From Halpernia humi (lineage in GTDB: Bacteria; Bacteroidota; Bacteroidia; Flavobacteriales; Weeksellaceae): DNA of 64,000 nt. The position numbers were made by a program, and so were the translations under genes. A model generated the notes under the pieces. That model worked only from the letters and a program-made list of their open reading frames with translations, had not been told where the DNA came from and made no database searches. Shown here piece after piece: positions 27,515 through 36,988 of the stretch; positions within the stretch are counted from its first letter, which is position 1, and every line of letters begins with the position of its first letter. Location of the stretch: positions 124,001 through 188,000 of the forward strand of contig NZ_FNUS01000008.1 in the NCBI RefSeq assembly GCF_900108025.1, read 5' to 3'.

Positions 27515-29281
27515 ATGAATAAAAGAATTCAAATATTAAGTTTCCTTTTTTTAGGACTGTCGCAGATTGTTTTTTCCCAAATTAAAGAGGAAAAATTAAT
27601 TTTAGATAAGAAAAGAGAGCCAGAAGTAAAGAAAATCGAAAAGAAAAAAACTTCGGTAGAAACTATTAAAAATTATCCGCCGGAGGAAAAGTCTGCAAAT
27701 CCCGTAACTTACGATATAACGAATGTTCCGGCGGTTTCAGATTTTAAAACTTCCACCATCCAAGGGCAAGATATTTCGCCGAACTTTAATACGGATTATC
27801 AAAATAATTATGTTCGTTTTGGGATGGGAAATTTTGGAAAAATTTTAGGTGATGCTCATATTTCTACAGTTTTAGAAAGCAAAATGGAAGTGGGCGCAGA
27901 TGTTCATTATCTTTCTACAACGGGCTTAAAGAAAGAATATGATTGGAATTCTAATCAATCAAATGCAACTATCGGAGCGTTTCTTAATAATTATGGTGAA
28001 AAAGGAAAACTGAATTTGGAAGCGAATTATGGTTTGCAAGATTATAATTATTACGGGATTTATGCATTGCAACCAACTTCTGATACCGATTTAAAACAAA
28101 AAACCAACAGATTTACCATCAATGGAAATTATGATTTTTATTCTAATGAAATTTTAAATGATGTGCGATTGCAAACTTCATTTTTGAGCGATCATTTTTC
28201 AGCAAACGAAAATCAAGGCGCAATTACGGTGAATCTTTCTAAACACCGACTTTTTGCTGGAAATGATTTTAAAATGAATACAGATTTAGGTGTAAAATTA
28301 GAAACTTTAAAAACAGATTTTGCCTTATTAAATCAAAATAAATCTAGTTTTTTTAATGCGGCACTTTTACCGGAAATTAGTTTTTACAAAGGAGAATCTT
28401 ATTTAAAAATTGGTGCAAATATCAATTTTTTGAATAGTAGAAATGAAAGTTTAATTCTTCCTCAAGACAAAAAAAGTGAAATTATTTGGTCGCCAAATGT
28501 GGAAGTTTTATTTGCACCGCAAGATGAATTTAGATTTTATGCAGGCGTTGATGGCGGTTTAAAATTAAATTCTTACGCTGAACTTTTAACAGAAAATCCG
28601 TTTTTAGTTTCAGACATTGAACTGCGACCAACAAATACAAAATACCACTTATATATCGGTTTAAAAGGTGATATTGATGAAAATTTAAAGTATGATTTTT
28701 CTGCGGGATATTCTAAAATAAATGACATGCAATTCTTCCAGGCCAATTCTATTTTTGATGATGTTTATACTTTAAATCGCTCTGCTTATAACTTTGCAAA
28801 TACATATTCTACGATTTATGACAATGGAAATTTAAGTGAAGTGAAAGGAAGTTTGCAATTTTTTCCATTGCAAAATTTGGATTTAAGCGCAGAACTTTTA
28901 TTTCAAAAATACCAATTGGATAATTTGGATGAGGTTTTTAATAAGCCTTTGCTTCAGGCAACTTTAGGTGCAAAATATTCTATGCTTAATGAAAAATTAA
29001 ATTTTGGTTTTAAAGGTATTTTTGTAAGCGATAGAACTACAAATTCTTTTGAGATTTCTCCGAACAATATTTCAGTTCCAACGGCCTATGTTTCCACAGA
29101 AAACAGAAATAAAAAAGTGGGCGGTTATGCAGATTTGAACTTATCTGCAGAATATAAAATAAACAAAAATTTCAGCATTTTTGCGCTCGGCAATAATTTG
29201 CTAAACGTTAATTACCAGACTTTTAATGGTTATAAAGTTATAGGAGCGCAGATTACTGGTGGCGTGAAGATTTCGTTTTAA
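27515..29281 (+). CDS. outer-membrane beta-barrel protein, TonB-receptor-like
   Basis: A 588-residue protein with a signal peptide (about 1-21, ending VFSQ), a proline/lysine-rich linker at 25-65 and then a long series of amphipathic beta strands rich in N, Y and F (YVRFGMGNFGK ..., FTINGNYDFYS ..., NKNFSIFALGNNLLNVNYQTFNGYKVIGAQITGGVKISF). The last strand ends in Phe, as expected for BAM-inserted barrels. The end resembles the barrel half of TonB-dependent receptors, but there is no plug domain, so it is a smaller porin-like relative. It is downstream of the TPR protein and probably in the same operon. Confidence 0.75.
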   Translation: MNKRIQILSFLFLGLSQIVFSQIKEEKLILDKKREPEVKKIEKKKTSVETIKNYPPEEKSANPVTYDITNVPAVSDFKTSTIQGQDISPNFNTDYQNNYVRFGMGNFGKILGDAHISTVLESKMEVGADVHYLSTTGLKKEYDWNSNQSNATIGAFLNNYGEKGKLNLEANYGLQDYNYYGIYALQPTSDTDLKQKTNRFTINGNYDFYSNEILNDVRLQTSFLSDHFSANENQGAITVNLSKHRLFAGNDFKMNTDLGVKLETLKTDFALLNQNKSSFFNAALLPEISFYKGESYLKIGANINFLNSRNESLILPQDKKSEIIWSPNVEVLFAPQDEFRFYAGVDGGLKLNSYAELLTENPFLVSDIELRPTNTKYHLYIGLKGDIDENLKYDFSAGYSKINDMQFFQANSIFDDVYTLNRSAYNFANTYSTIYDNGNLSEVKGSLQFFPLQNLDLSAELLFQKYQLDNLDEVFNKPLLQATLGAKYSMLNEKLNFGFKGIFVSDRTTNSFEISPNNISVPTAYVSTENRNKKVGGYADLNLSAEYKINKNFSIFALGNNLLNVNYQTFNGYKVIGAQITGGVKISF

Positions 29282-29310
29282 AAATTAATGAAAATCTTTA
29301 TTTAAACTAA

Positions 29311-29772
29311 TTAAATTCTCACTGCATCTGGAACTAAAATCTCGTAATTGCCTTTAAATGAGATGATTTCGCGCACAATACTACTGCTGATAAAAGATTT
29401 TCCTGAAGAGGTGAGAAGAAAAATAGTTTCAATTTTATTAGCGTGTGTAAGTGCTCTATTGGTTTGTGCGATGGCTTTTTCAAATTCAAAATCGGCGGGG
29501 TTTCTTAAGCCTCTAAGGATGAAATTTACATTTTTGCTGTGGCAATAATCAATCGTTAAACCTTCAAAAGAATCGACTTCTACGTGGGGAAAGTCTTTGA
29601 ATGTTTGCTTTATAAAGTTGATTCTTTGCTCTAAAGTGAACATGTATTTTTTTTGTGAATTTTGACCGATGGCGATAATTATTTTATCGAAAAGCGGCGC
29701 CGCTCTTTCAACAATGTCATAATGTCCAAGCGTGATAGGATCAAAAGAACCCGGAAATACTGCGGTTTTCAT
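29311..29772 (-). CDS. coaD: pantetheine-phosphate adenylyltransferase
   Basis: A 153-residue enzyme joining 4'-phosphopantetheine and ATP to give dephospho-CoA, the fourth step of CoA synthesis. The nucleotidyltransferase motif is FPGSFDPITLGHYDIV (TxGH at 15-18) and the second motif is ISSSIVREI near 128-136. RGLRNPADFEFEKAIAQTNR binds the substrates. The ATG overlaps the stop of a 10-codon leader ORF (ATGA), in the same arrangement as ansA. The ddl gene lies upstream on the same strand. Confidence 0.95.
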   Translation of the reverse strand: MKTAVFPGSFDPITLGHYDIVERAAPLFDKIIIAIGQNSQKKYMFTLEQRINFIKQTFKDFPHVEVDSFEGLTIDYCHSKNVNFILRGLRNPADFEFEKAIAQTNRALTHANKIETIFLLTSSGKSFISSSIVREIISFKGNYEILVPDAVRI

Positions 29773-29859
29773 ATGTAGATATTTATTTTTTTAAAGGTCA
29801 TATGTTATCACCTTATCTTCATCGGTGTTGGTTTGCAAATTTGATAATGGTGATTTCAT
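29773..29859 (-). promoter_or_regulatory. leader with two tiny ORFs and a 6-bp stem, coaD copy
   Basis: Second copy of the leader found before ansA. On the minus strand, a small ORF starts at 29859 with MKSP and has NTDE at residues 11-14 (NTNE in the ansA copy). A second ORF of 10 codons (MTFKKINIYI) starts at 29801, with its stop overlapping the coaD ATG. The stem ATCACC/GGTGAT (29849-29854 with 29807-29812) replaces the ATCGCC/GGCGAT of the other copy. The block GATAACATATGACCTTTAAA is identical in both. Confidence 0.5.
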
Positions 29860-29927
29860 AAGTTTAATTTTAGATTTTACATTATAAATTTTAGATTAAT
29901 AGTTTAATTAAAATCTAAAATTTATAA

Positions 29928-30911
29928 TTATTTTAAAAGTGCTTTCTCTACCTCGTGGCCACACAAATCTTCTAAAGAAATACCATAATATCTGGCTTGT
30001 TGCGGCAAAATACTAGCGGGCGAAAAGCCGGGATTGGTATTCATTTCCAACATATAAGGTAGGCCATTCATAATTATAAATTCTGAACGCGAAAAACCAC
30101 TCATTCCTAAAGAATTATAGGCTTTTATTGCAATATTTTCTATTTTTTTTCGGGTTTCGTCGTCAATTCTTGCAGGTGTGATTTCTTGTGAAGCACCCTC
30201 ATATTTGGCTTCGTAATCAAAAAATTCATTTTCAGATACAATTTCTGTAATACCCAAAACTATGGTTTCGCCTTTGTAATCTAGCACGCCCACAGAAACT
30301 TCCATGCCATCTAGAAAACTTTCTATTAAAATTTCATCATCTTCGGCAAAAGCAAAATCGATGGCTTTTTGTAAATTTTTAATGTCTTTTAATTTAGTAA
30401 TTCCTAAAGATGAACCAGATTGATTGGGTTTCACAAAAACAGGCAGTCCAAGTTTTTCCACCACTTCTTCTTCAGAAACCGTTTCGCCTTTTCTTAAATA
30501 TATACTTTTCGCCGAGGGAATATTGTATTTAGACAAAACCGCGAGCGTATCTTTTTTATTAAAAGTTAAGGCAGATTGGTAAAAATTACAACCAGTATAT
30601 CTTTGCCCAACGGCATCCCAATAAGCCTGCAAAATGCCATTTTCGCCAGGCGTCCCGTGGATGATGTTAAAGCAAACATCAAATTTTACCTTATAACCGC
30701 TGCTCAAATTAACACTGAAATCTGATTTGTCTATTGTCATTTTTTCACCACGATCATCTATAAAAAACCAACCTTCGCTCAATATTTGTACTTTATAAAC
30801 GTTGTAGATGTCTTTATTTAAAGATTCGTAAATCAATTGCCCACTTTTTAGCGAAACCACATATTCATCAGAGTAACCGCCCATTACTACGGCAATATTT
30901 TTCTTTATCAT
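29928..30911 (-). CDS. ddl: D-alanine--D-alanine ligase
   Basis: A 327-residue ATP-grasp enzyme making D-Ala-D-Ala for peptidoglycan. The N-terminus has VVMGGYSDEYVVSLKSG, and NIIHGTPGENGILQAYWDAVGQRYTGCN is the family's second block. The ATP-grasp core (VFVKPNQSGSSLGITKLKD, EDDEILIESFLDGMEVSVGVL) is followed by the metal site FSRSEFIIMNGLPYMLEMNTNPGFSP. The gene is divergent from the PASTA protein gene. The coaD leader begins 69 bases beyond its stop. Confidence 0.95.
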   Translation of the reverse strand: MIKKNIAVVMGGYSDEYVVSLKSGQLIYESLNKDIYNVYKVQILSEGWFFIDDRGEKMTIDKSDFSVNLSSGYKVKFDVCFNIIHGTPGENGILQAYWDAVGQRYTGCNFYQSALTFNKKDTLAVLSKYNIPSAKSIYLRKGETVSEEEVVEKLGLPVFVKPNQSGSSLGITKLKDIKNLQKAIDFAFAEDDEILIESFLDGMEVSVGVLDYKGETIVLGITEIVSENEFFDYEAKYEGASQEITPARIDDETRKKIENIAIKAYNSLGMSGFSRSEFIIMNGLPYMLEMNTNPGFSPASILPQQARYYGISLEDLCGHEVEKALLK

Positions 30912-31009
30912 TAGGAGAAAATTAATAACGCAAATTTAAAGAAATGTTTTTTGGTAAAATTAGGTTTTGCTTATCTTTTTTCAGAATTAAAAAAGAAATC
31001 TGTCACCAG

Positions 31010-31035
31010 TTGGAAAAAGATTTTTTATATATTTG
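31010..31035 (+). promoter_or_regulatory. promoter of the PASTA protein gene
   Basis: TTG at 31010-31012, a 15-base spacer and TATATTTG at 31028-31035 fit the Bacteroidota promoter. It lies 27 bases before the ATG and faces away from ddl. Confidence 0.5.
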
Positions 31036-31062
31036 CGTTATTATTGTAATTAAATATAAACT

Positions 31063-32058
31063 ATGCTGAAATCACTTTTCCATTGGAAGGTATTGGTAAA
31101 TCTACTACTTGCTTTGGGTATTTTTACTGCACTTGTTTGGTTGACATTTCGGTGGTTAGAGTTTCACACCAATCACGGCAAGGAAATCGTGATCCCAAGT
31201 TTGGTGAATAAATCTGTGCAAGATGCCATCAAAATTTTGGATGAAACAGGTTTAGAATACAAAGTAGATAGTTTGGAATATGATCCAAAATATAAATCTT
31301 TTCAAGTTTTGAAAATTTATCCTAGTTCTGGTTCTCACGTTAAAGATGGTAGAATTGTTACTTTAGCGGTTAATCCTAGATATTATGCGCCTGTTTCAGT
31401 TCCAGATATTTTGGATAGATACAAAGGTTTGGCTTTTAGACAATTAGAATTGGTTGGATTAAAAATTGGAGATACCATTTACGAGCCAAGTATCCAGAGA
31501 GACGCGGTAATTAGAATGCAATATAACGGCACAAATTTAAAGCCAGGTACATTGTTACCAAAATTTTCTACCATAGATTTAATTATTGGTGCGGGTCCGC
31601 AGAGAAATATTTCTGTACCCAATTTGGTCGGTTTAACCGTGCAGGAAGCAAAAGTAGTAATTGCTCAAAATTTATTTGAAGTAGGTATAGTTGAACACGA
31701 AGACGGTGGAAAGGACGAATCGGATATTGTTTATTACCAAGATCCAGAAGGTGGTTCTATCAGAGACCAAGGTATGCAAGTTGATCTTTGGGCGAGTAAA
31801 AAAACACCAGCAGAATTGGGCGGGAAAATTGCACAATTAAATTCGTTGTACAGATTGCAAGTTGATACAACAAGTTCTAGGATCAATAACTATCAACCGC
31901 CTATCGAAAAAGCACAAAAGACGCAACCACAACCACAAGTTGATGATTTACCTAAACCGCAAGTTTTAAAACCTGAAAATTCGGTAAAACCAAAAGTAGT
32001 TCCAGAAAAAACCAGCGCCCCGGCAAAACCGAAACCGAAAAAAGTAGTGGTAGAATAA
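31063..32058 (+). CDS. membrane-anchored PASTA-domain protein
   Basis: A 331-residue protein. Residues about 9-29 form an N-terminal membrane anchor. Three PASTA domains follow at about 40-107 (IVIPSLVNKSVQDAIKILDETGL), 110-178 (VSVPDILDRYKGLAFRQLELVGL) and 182-247 (ISVPNLVGLTVQEAKVVIAQNL). The C-terminal 60 residues are proline/lysine-rich and disordered. PASTA domains bind peptidoglycan or its precursors; no kinase domain is attached, so this is a wall-binding protein rather than a PknB-type sensor. The context fits, with ddl divergent and an RluD-type enzyme downstream across a terminator. Confidence 0.88.
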   Translation: MLKSLFHWKVLVNLLLALGIFTALVWLTFRWLEFHTNHGKEIVIPSLVNKSVQDAIKILDETGLEYKVDSLEYDPKYKSFQVLKIYPSSGSHVKDGRIVTLAVNPRYYAPVSVPDILDRYKGLAFRQLELVGLKIGDTIYEPSIQRDAVIRMQYNGTNLKPGTLLPKFSTIDLIIGAGPQRNISVPNLVGLTVQEAKVVIAQNLFEVGIVEHEDGGKDESDIVYYQDPEGGSIRDQGMQVDLWASKKTPAELGGKIAQLNSLYRLQVDTTSSRINNYQPPIEKAQKTQPQPQVDDLPKPQVLKPENSVKPKVVPEKTSAPAKPKPKKVVVE

Positions 32059-32070
32059 CTATTTAATATA

Positions 32071-32099
32071 AAAAACTTTAACCCTGTTGAAGTTTTTTT
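32071..32099 (+). terminator. terminator after the PASTA protein gene
   Basis: Stem AAAAACTT/AAGTTTTT with an 11-base loop and seven T. Confidence 0.65.
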
Positions 32100-32111
32100 A
32101 TTTTAAAATAA

Positions 32112-33164
32112 ATGATGATAAGGGAAGACGACAATTTAGACGAACAAGAACACGAAGAAGAAGAAAACTCCGGACTTTACGAGCATTTTAATATTAAAGT
32201 TGATGCCAACCAATCGCTTCTTAGAATTGATAAATATCTATTAATTTTTCGTCAAAATTCTACCAGAAATAAAGTGTCGCAAGCCTGCCGCGCAGGAAAT
32301 GTCTTGGTAAACGGCAAAGTCGTAAAACAAAATTACCGCGTAAAACCTGGCGATGAAATTTCAGTTGTTTTGGCGCATCCAAAACGAGAAAATATCATTA
32401 TTCCGCAAGATATTCCAATTAATATTGTGTATGAAGATGATGATGTTTTGGTTGTTGATAAAGCAGCAGGAATGGTTGTTCATCCCGGTCATGGCAATTA
32501 CCACAGTACATTAATTAATGCTTTGGCTTTTCATTTTCAAAAAGATCCCAACTTCAAGACCGATCTAGATCGTGTAGGTTTGGTACATAGAATTGATAAA
32601 GACACTTCTGGCTTACTTGTAATTGCAAAAAATGAATATGCCTTGAGTTATTTGGCCAAACAATTTTACGATCGCACCACGAAAAGACTTTATTGGGCTT
32701 TTGTGTGGGGAAATTTAGCAGAAGATGAAGGCACAATTACAGGAAATATTGGGCGGCATCCGAAAAATAGAATGCAAATGTCGGTTTACGAAGATGGCAG
32801 CCACGGCAAACACGCCGTTACACATTATAAAGTTTTGGAACGTTTCAGATACCTCACTTGGGTAGAATGCAAATTAGAAACAGGAAGAACACACCAAATT
32901 AGAGCCCATTTTAAACACATCGGTCATACTTTATTTAATGATGAGCGCTATGAAGGGCACAACATTTTAAAAGGCATCAATTTACCGAAATATAAAAAAT
33001 TCGTTCAAAATGTTTTTGAAATTTTACCAAGACACGCTTTACATGCACATACTTTAGGTTTCGTGCATCCTGTGACGAAAGAAGAAATGTATTTTGAAAG
33101 CCCAATGCCAAAAGATATGCAAGAAGCCATAGAAAAATGGCGAAATTATTTAGAAAGTAATTAG
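32112..33164 (+). CDS. 23S rRNA pseudouridine synthase, RluD family
   Basis: A 350-residue enzyme. An S4 RNA-binding domain at about 40-100 (LRIDKYLLIFRQNSTRNKVSQACRAGNVLVNGKVVKQNYRVKPGDEI) precedes the catalytic domain. The active-site aspartate is in VHRIDKDTSGLLVIAKN near residue 160, and LETGRTHQIRAHFKHIGH follows. The family isomerises uridines in helix 69 (or 955/2504/2580) of 23S rRNA; the exact sites of this member are not visible. An acidic N-terminal extension (EDDNLDEQEHEEEEN) is usual in Bacteroidota. Confidence 0.9.
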   Translation: MMIREDDNLDEQEHEEEENSGLYEHFNIKVDANQSLLRIDKYLLIFRQNSTRNKVSQACRAGNVLVNGKVVKQNYRVKPGDEISVVLAHPKRENIIIPQDIPINIVYEDDDVLVVDKAAGMVVHPGHGNYHSTLINALAFHFQKDPNFKTDLDRVGLVHRIDKDTSGLLVIAKNEYALSYLAKQFYDRTTKRLYWAFVWGNLAEDEGTITGNIGRHPKNRMQMSVYEDGSHGKHAVTHYKVLERFRYLTWVECKLETGRTHQIRAHFKHIGHTLFNDERYEGHNILKGINLPKYKKFVQNVFEILPRHALHAHTLGFVHPVTKEEMYFESPMPKDMQEAIEKWRNYLESN

Positions 33165-33213
33165 GTTTTATATTTTTTGCCTAAATTTGGCGTTATTAGT
33201 TTTAAAAAAGAGT

Positions 33214-34164
33214 GTGAAAAAAGTTTATATATTTTTTGTTGTTATAATTAGTGGTTTTGCAATGGCGCAAGAAACATTGCCTATTTATCAACAATATTTG
33301 TTGGATGGCCAATTTCTTATAAATCCTGCATTTTATGGCGCTACGGATGACGTTGTGGTAAATGGTAATTACCAAAAACAATTTTCTAAACTTTCAGAAT
33401 CTCCAAATGTGCAATCTGTGGGCATTCATGCTAATATTTTTGATAGAGTAGGCGCCGGAATTTCTTTTTTCCGCGACCAAAACGGCCCCATTTCTTCCAA
33501 CGGAATTACGGCAGGCGCATCTTATTTTATACCTTTAAGCGATGATGGCGAAAGAAAAGACCAGTTTTCTTTTGGTACAAATGTCAATTTCTATAATATG
33601 AATTTTGACTATGGCGCACTAAATCCGCAAGACCCAAATGATCCTTTGCTATACGAAGGCAATAATAATATTTTTATCGTTTACGCAAACCTAGGAATGC
33701 AAGCGACTTACAAGAATTTTTTCGGTGGGGTTTCAATTTTAGATATTCCACTTACCAATGATATCCCAATCGTAAACGGCATAGAACCATCGCCCACAAA
33801 ATATATTTTAAATGCAGGTTATGATTATGTTCTTACCGAAGGTTTTTCATTAGAACCATCAGTTTTAGTAAATTTAAATACCAATTCTTCTAAATTAATA
33901 GATTACAATATTTTAGCGAAAATTTACAATGAAACCAATATGTTTGCAGCAGGCGTAAGTTTTCGTTCTGCAAAAGACAATATTGGAAGTCAGCAACTCA
34001 GTTTTTCGCCTATTATAAAAGCGAAATTGAATAAATTTACATTTGGTGCAACTTATAATATGGGTTTATCCGACATTCAAACCTACGGCGGAAGCAGTTT
34101 TATGTTGAGCATCGGTTATAATTTTGATAATTTTATTAATACACGAGGATTTAGATATAGATAA
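33214..34164 (+). CDS. PorP/SprF family type IX secretion protein
   Basis: A 316-residue outer-membrane protein. GTG at 33214 is chosen because it gives a good signal peptide (MKKVYIFFVVIISGFAMAQ); a TTG nine codons earlier would only add a basic tail. The start of the mature part, ETLPIYQQYLLDGQFLINPAFYGA, is the signature of PorP/SprF proteins, which anchor T9SS cargo or SprB-type adhesins at the cell surface. Beta strands continue to a final IGYNFDNFINTRGFRYR. Its TAA shares a base with the ATG of the rhomboid gene, so translation is coupled. Confidence 0.88.
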   Translation: MKKVYIFFVVIISGFAMAQETLPIYQQYLLDGQFLINPAFYGATDDVVVNGNYQKQFSKLSESPNVQSVGIHANIFDRVGAGISFFRDQNGPISSNGITAGASYFIPLSDDGERKDQFSFGTNVNFYNMNFDYGALNPQDPNDPLLYEGNNNIFIVYANLGMQATYKNFFGGVSILDIPLTNDIPIVNGIEPSPTKYILNAGYDYVLTEGFSLEPSVLVNLNTNSSKLIDYNILAKIYNETNMFAAGVSFRSAKDNIGSQQLSFSPIIKAKLNKFTFGATYNMGLSDIQTYGGSSFMLSIGYNFDNFINTRGFRYR

Positions 34165-35678
34165 TGAAAAATTATTTAAAAAAAGTTCAACATATTCTGC
34201 CAATTTTTTTATTGGCAGTTTTTTTATGTGTGTTTGGTTTGGCCTTATTTAGATATATTTTTGATTATAAACTTCAAATACTTGCTTTAAGCGATAAGGC
34301 ATGGGAAATTTTTCTTCCTATGTTACTTTCGGTTTTATCATTAATTGTTATCAGAAAAAGATTTAAAATTTTAAGGCATAAAGACCCATCAAAAGATACT
34401 TTTATCTATTTAGTTATTTGTGCAGCGGTTTTATGTGCTTTATTGGTCAATTCGCAATTTTATTACAATGCAAAATTTTCTAAAAACCAAACAATAGAAA
34501 ATGTAGATAAAATAAGTTCTGATAAAAACGTAAAGCACATCAAAATAAAATCTTATTATGTTGATGATTCTTATCTCAATTATAAATTTGAATCTGATGT
34601 TTCTGGTAAATATGGCGAAAATCTAATCGTTAATTTTTATTTTGTTGCAGCAATTTTAAAAGATAGTTTAGAAGAGCCAAAGGACGATTTGCCTGAAGTT
34701 TGGTTTGCTAATAAATTTTCGAAAAAAATAAATAATAGAGAATCTGATGATAAGAAAAATGCTGAATATAAAGCATTTAGAGAAAAATGTTATCAAGATT
34801 TAGAGCATTTTAATTTTTATAACAATGCGTATTTTTTGCGTCTGTCAACTTCCGAAGACAAAACGGTCTATGACAAACTTATTCTAAATGTAGTTGAGAA
34901 TCCTCAAAACAAAAAACTAATTATTTTATCGCCTTCAAACGGAAAATTTGTAGATGACGGGAAAAGTATTTTGGCTTGGTTTTTTAAAATTCTGGGAATT
35001 GGGACTTTCATAATTTTATTTGCATTAATTTTTCCAAAATATGTAGAAAAACCTTCCAATGCTAAGGAAGATGATGATTTTAAGTTTTTTATTAATGTAT
35101 TTATTCCTTCAAAAGAATTTTTCATTACCCCAATTTTATTAGATTTAAATGTTTTAGTATTTATAATTTTATCGTTGTTTGGCGTCAATCCATTTGAACC
35201 AAAAACGGAAGAATTAATAAGATTTGGCGCTTTAACTTCTGCTTTTTTCCACGGAGAATCTTGGCGAATATTTTCCAGTATGTTTATGCATGCCGGAATT
35301 ATGCACCTTGTTCAAAATATGGTTGTTTTAGTAATTCTAGGATTTTTTTGTGAAAATATTTTTGGCAGAAAACGTTTTATTATAATTTACTTTTTAAGTG
35401 GAATAGTTGCAGGGATTTCCTCTTTACTTTGGCATAATGGCAATTTAGTTGCGGTTGGCGCTTCTGGAGCAATTTTTGGAATAATGGGCGCTTTTGCAAT
35501 GTCATTAATTTTACAGAATAATTTTAAAGAAACAAAGCTTGCTTTATTGATTATTTTCGCCTATTTTATTGTTAATATCTTTTTTGGATTAATTTCTAAT
35601 GCAGACAATGCAGCGCACATTTTCGGCTTTATTTCTGGGATGCTTTTCGTATTAATTTTTTATATTTTTAAAGAATGA
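34164..35678 (+). CDS. rhomboid-family intramembrane protease
   Basis: A 504-residue membrane protein. The C-terminal third is a rhomboid domain: HGESWRIFSSMFMHAGIMHLVQNMVVL, the catalytic serine S434 in GASGAIFG and the partner H485 in AAHIFGFISG. The first 300 residues are an extension with three membrane helices (about 15-33, 45-60, 80-98), a soluble region of about 150 residues and a fourth helix. I do not recognise this extension. The gene overlaps the PorP/SprF-like gene (TAATG) and hemW (ATGA), so all three are one operon. Its substrate might be a surface protein, but that is inference. Confidence 0.85.
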   Translation: MKNYLKKVQHILPIFLLAVFLCVFGLALFRYIFDYKLQILALSDKAWEIFLPMLLSVLSLIVIRKRFKILRHKDPSKDTFIYLVICAAVLCALLVNSQFYYNAKFSKNQTIENVDKISSDKNVKHIKIKSYYVDDSYLNYKFESDVSGKYGENLIVNFYFVAAILKDSLEEPKDDLPEVWFANKFSKKINNRESDDKKNAEYKAFREKCYQDLEHFNFYNNAYFLRLSTSEDKTVYDKLILNVVENPQNKKLIILSPSNGKFVDDGKSILAWFFKILGIGTFIILFALIFPKYVEKPSNAKEDDDFKFFINVFIPSKEFFITPILLDLNVLVFIILSLFGVNPFEPKTEELIRFGALTSAFFHGESWRIFSSMFMHAGIMHLVQNMVVLVILGFFCENIFGRKRFIIIYFLSGIVAGISSLLWHNGNLVAVGASGAIFGIMGAFAMSLILQNNFKETKLALLIIFAYFIVNIFFGLISNADNAAHIFGFISGMLFVLIFYIFKE

Positions 35679-36799
35679 TCTACCTCCACATTCCTTTCTG
35701 CAAACAAAAATGCAGCTATTGCAATTTCCATTTTTCTACTTCATTAGATTTTAAAAATGAAATGATTTCGGCAATGGCAAAAGAACTGGATTTGCGCCAA
35801 AATGAACTCGAAAATAAAACTTTAAAATCTCTCTATTTCGGCGGTGGGACGCCTTCTTTATTAAAAGTAGATGATTTAAAATTTTTGATTGATGAAGTTT
35901 TAAAATACCACACTTTTAACGAAAATATCGAAATTACTCTAGAAGCCAATCCCGATGATTTAAGCCAAAATTTTTTAAAAGAATTATCCAAAACAGAATT
36001 CAACAGGCTTTCAATCGGCACGCAATCTTTTCACGAACCCGATTTAAAAATGATGAACCGCGCTCACAATTCAAGCGAAGCAGAAAGTTCCATCAAACGC
36101 GCGCAAGATTTTGGTTTTGAAAATTTAAGCATTGATTTAATTTACGGTTCGCCAACTTCAAATGTGGAAATCTGGAAACAAAATCTGAAAAAATCCATCG
36201 AATTGCAAGTGCCGCATATTTCGTCTTATGCTTTAACTGTCGAGCCAAAAACTGCGCTTCAGCAATGGGTTTTAACTAATAAAATTTCCGCACCAAATGA
36301 ATCTGAGCAAAATGAAGAGTTTTATTTTATGTCCGGATTTTTAAAAGAAAATGGCTTTCAACATTATGAAATTTCAAATTTTGCGAAACCCGGCTTTCAA
36401 TCCAAACACAACTCTGCGTATTGGAACTATAATGAATATTTAGGAATTGGTCCTTCTGCGCATTCTTACGATGGTGAAAATACGAGGAGTTGGAATGTGG
36501 CCAATAATCAAAAATACATCCAACAAATTTCTCAAAATATTAGACCGAATGAAATTGAAATTTTAACGGAAAATGAGCAGTTTAATGAAATGTTGATGAT
36601 TGGTTTACGAACTAGTTTAGGCGTAGATTATTTAAAATTAAAAGAAAAATTTTCAGCAGAATTATTAGATAAATCGAATTTTGAAATTAATCGAAAAATT
36701 GAAGAAGGCTTCTTAATTTTAGAAAATAATTTCCTAAAGATTCCTGAAAAACATTGGTTTCTAGCCGATGGAATTGCGAGTGATTTGTTTCATCTTTAG
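35675..36799 (+). CDS. hemW: HemW-type radical SAM heme chaperone
   Basis: A 374-residue radical SAM protein. The iron-sulfur cluster cysteines are C9, C13 and C16 in IPFCKQKCSYCNFHF; the fourth cysteine usual in HemN is replaced by Phe (CNFHF), which marks the HemW subgroup. YFGGGTPSLL, LEANPDD and SIGTQSFHEPDLKMMNRAH follow. HemW carries heme to target enzymes rather than oxidising coproporphyrinogen. The start ATGA overlaps the rhomboid stop. The C-terminal HemN domain (YLKLKEKFSAEL...) is present. Confidence 0.88.
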   Translation: MIYLHIPFCKQKCSYCNFHFSTSLDFKNEMISAMAKELDLRQNELENKTLKSLYFGGGTPSLLKVDDLKFLIDEVLKYHTFNENIEITLEANPDDLSQNFLKELSKTEFNRLSIGTQSFHEPDLKMMNRAHNSSEAESSIKRAQDFGFENLSIDLIYGSPTSNVEIWKQNLKKSIELQVPHISSYALTVEPKTALQQWVLTNKISAPNESEQNEEFYFMSGFLKENGFQHYEISNFAKPGFQSKHNSAYWNYNEYLGIGPSAHSYDGENTRSWNVANNQKYIQQISQNIRPNEIEILTENEQFNEMLMIGLRTSLGVDYLKLKEKFSAELLDKSNFEINRKIEEGFLILENNFLKIPEKHWFLADGIASDLFHL

Positions 36800-36880
36800 A
36801 TTCAAGATTTAAGATTCAAGATTTAAGATTCAAGAATCAAGATTCAAGATTCAAGAATCAAGAACCAAGATTTTAAATTT
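36800..36880. repeat. imperfect tandem repeat of AAGATTC/AAGATTT units
   Basis: About ten heptamer-like units (aagattc, aagattt, aagaatc) run head to tail after the hemW stop. A low-complexity array produced by slippage; no coding or hairpin function is seen. Confidence 0.7.
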
Positions 36881-36988
36881 GTGTTATTTTTAATCTAATG
36901 AAAAAATTATTTGTGTCAGTTGTATTAAGAAATGAAGTATTAAAAGTTTCCAAAAAATCATTAAATTTGTGTTTACAACATCCAACTT

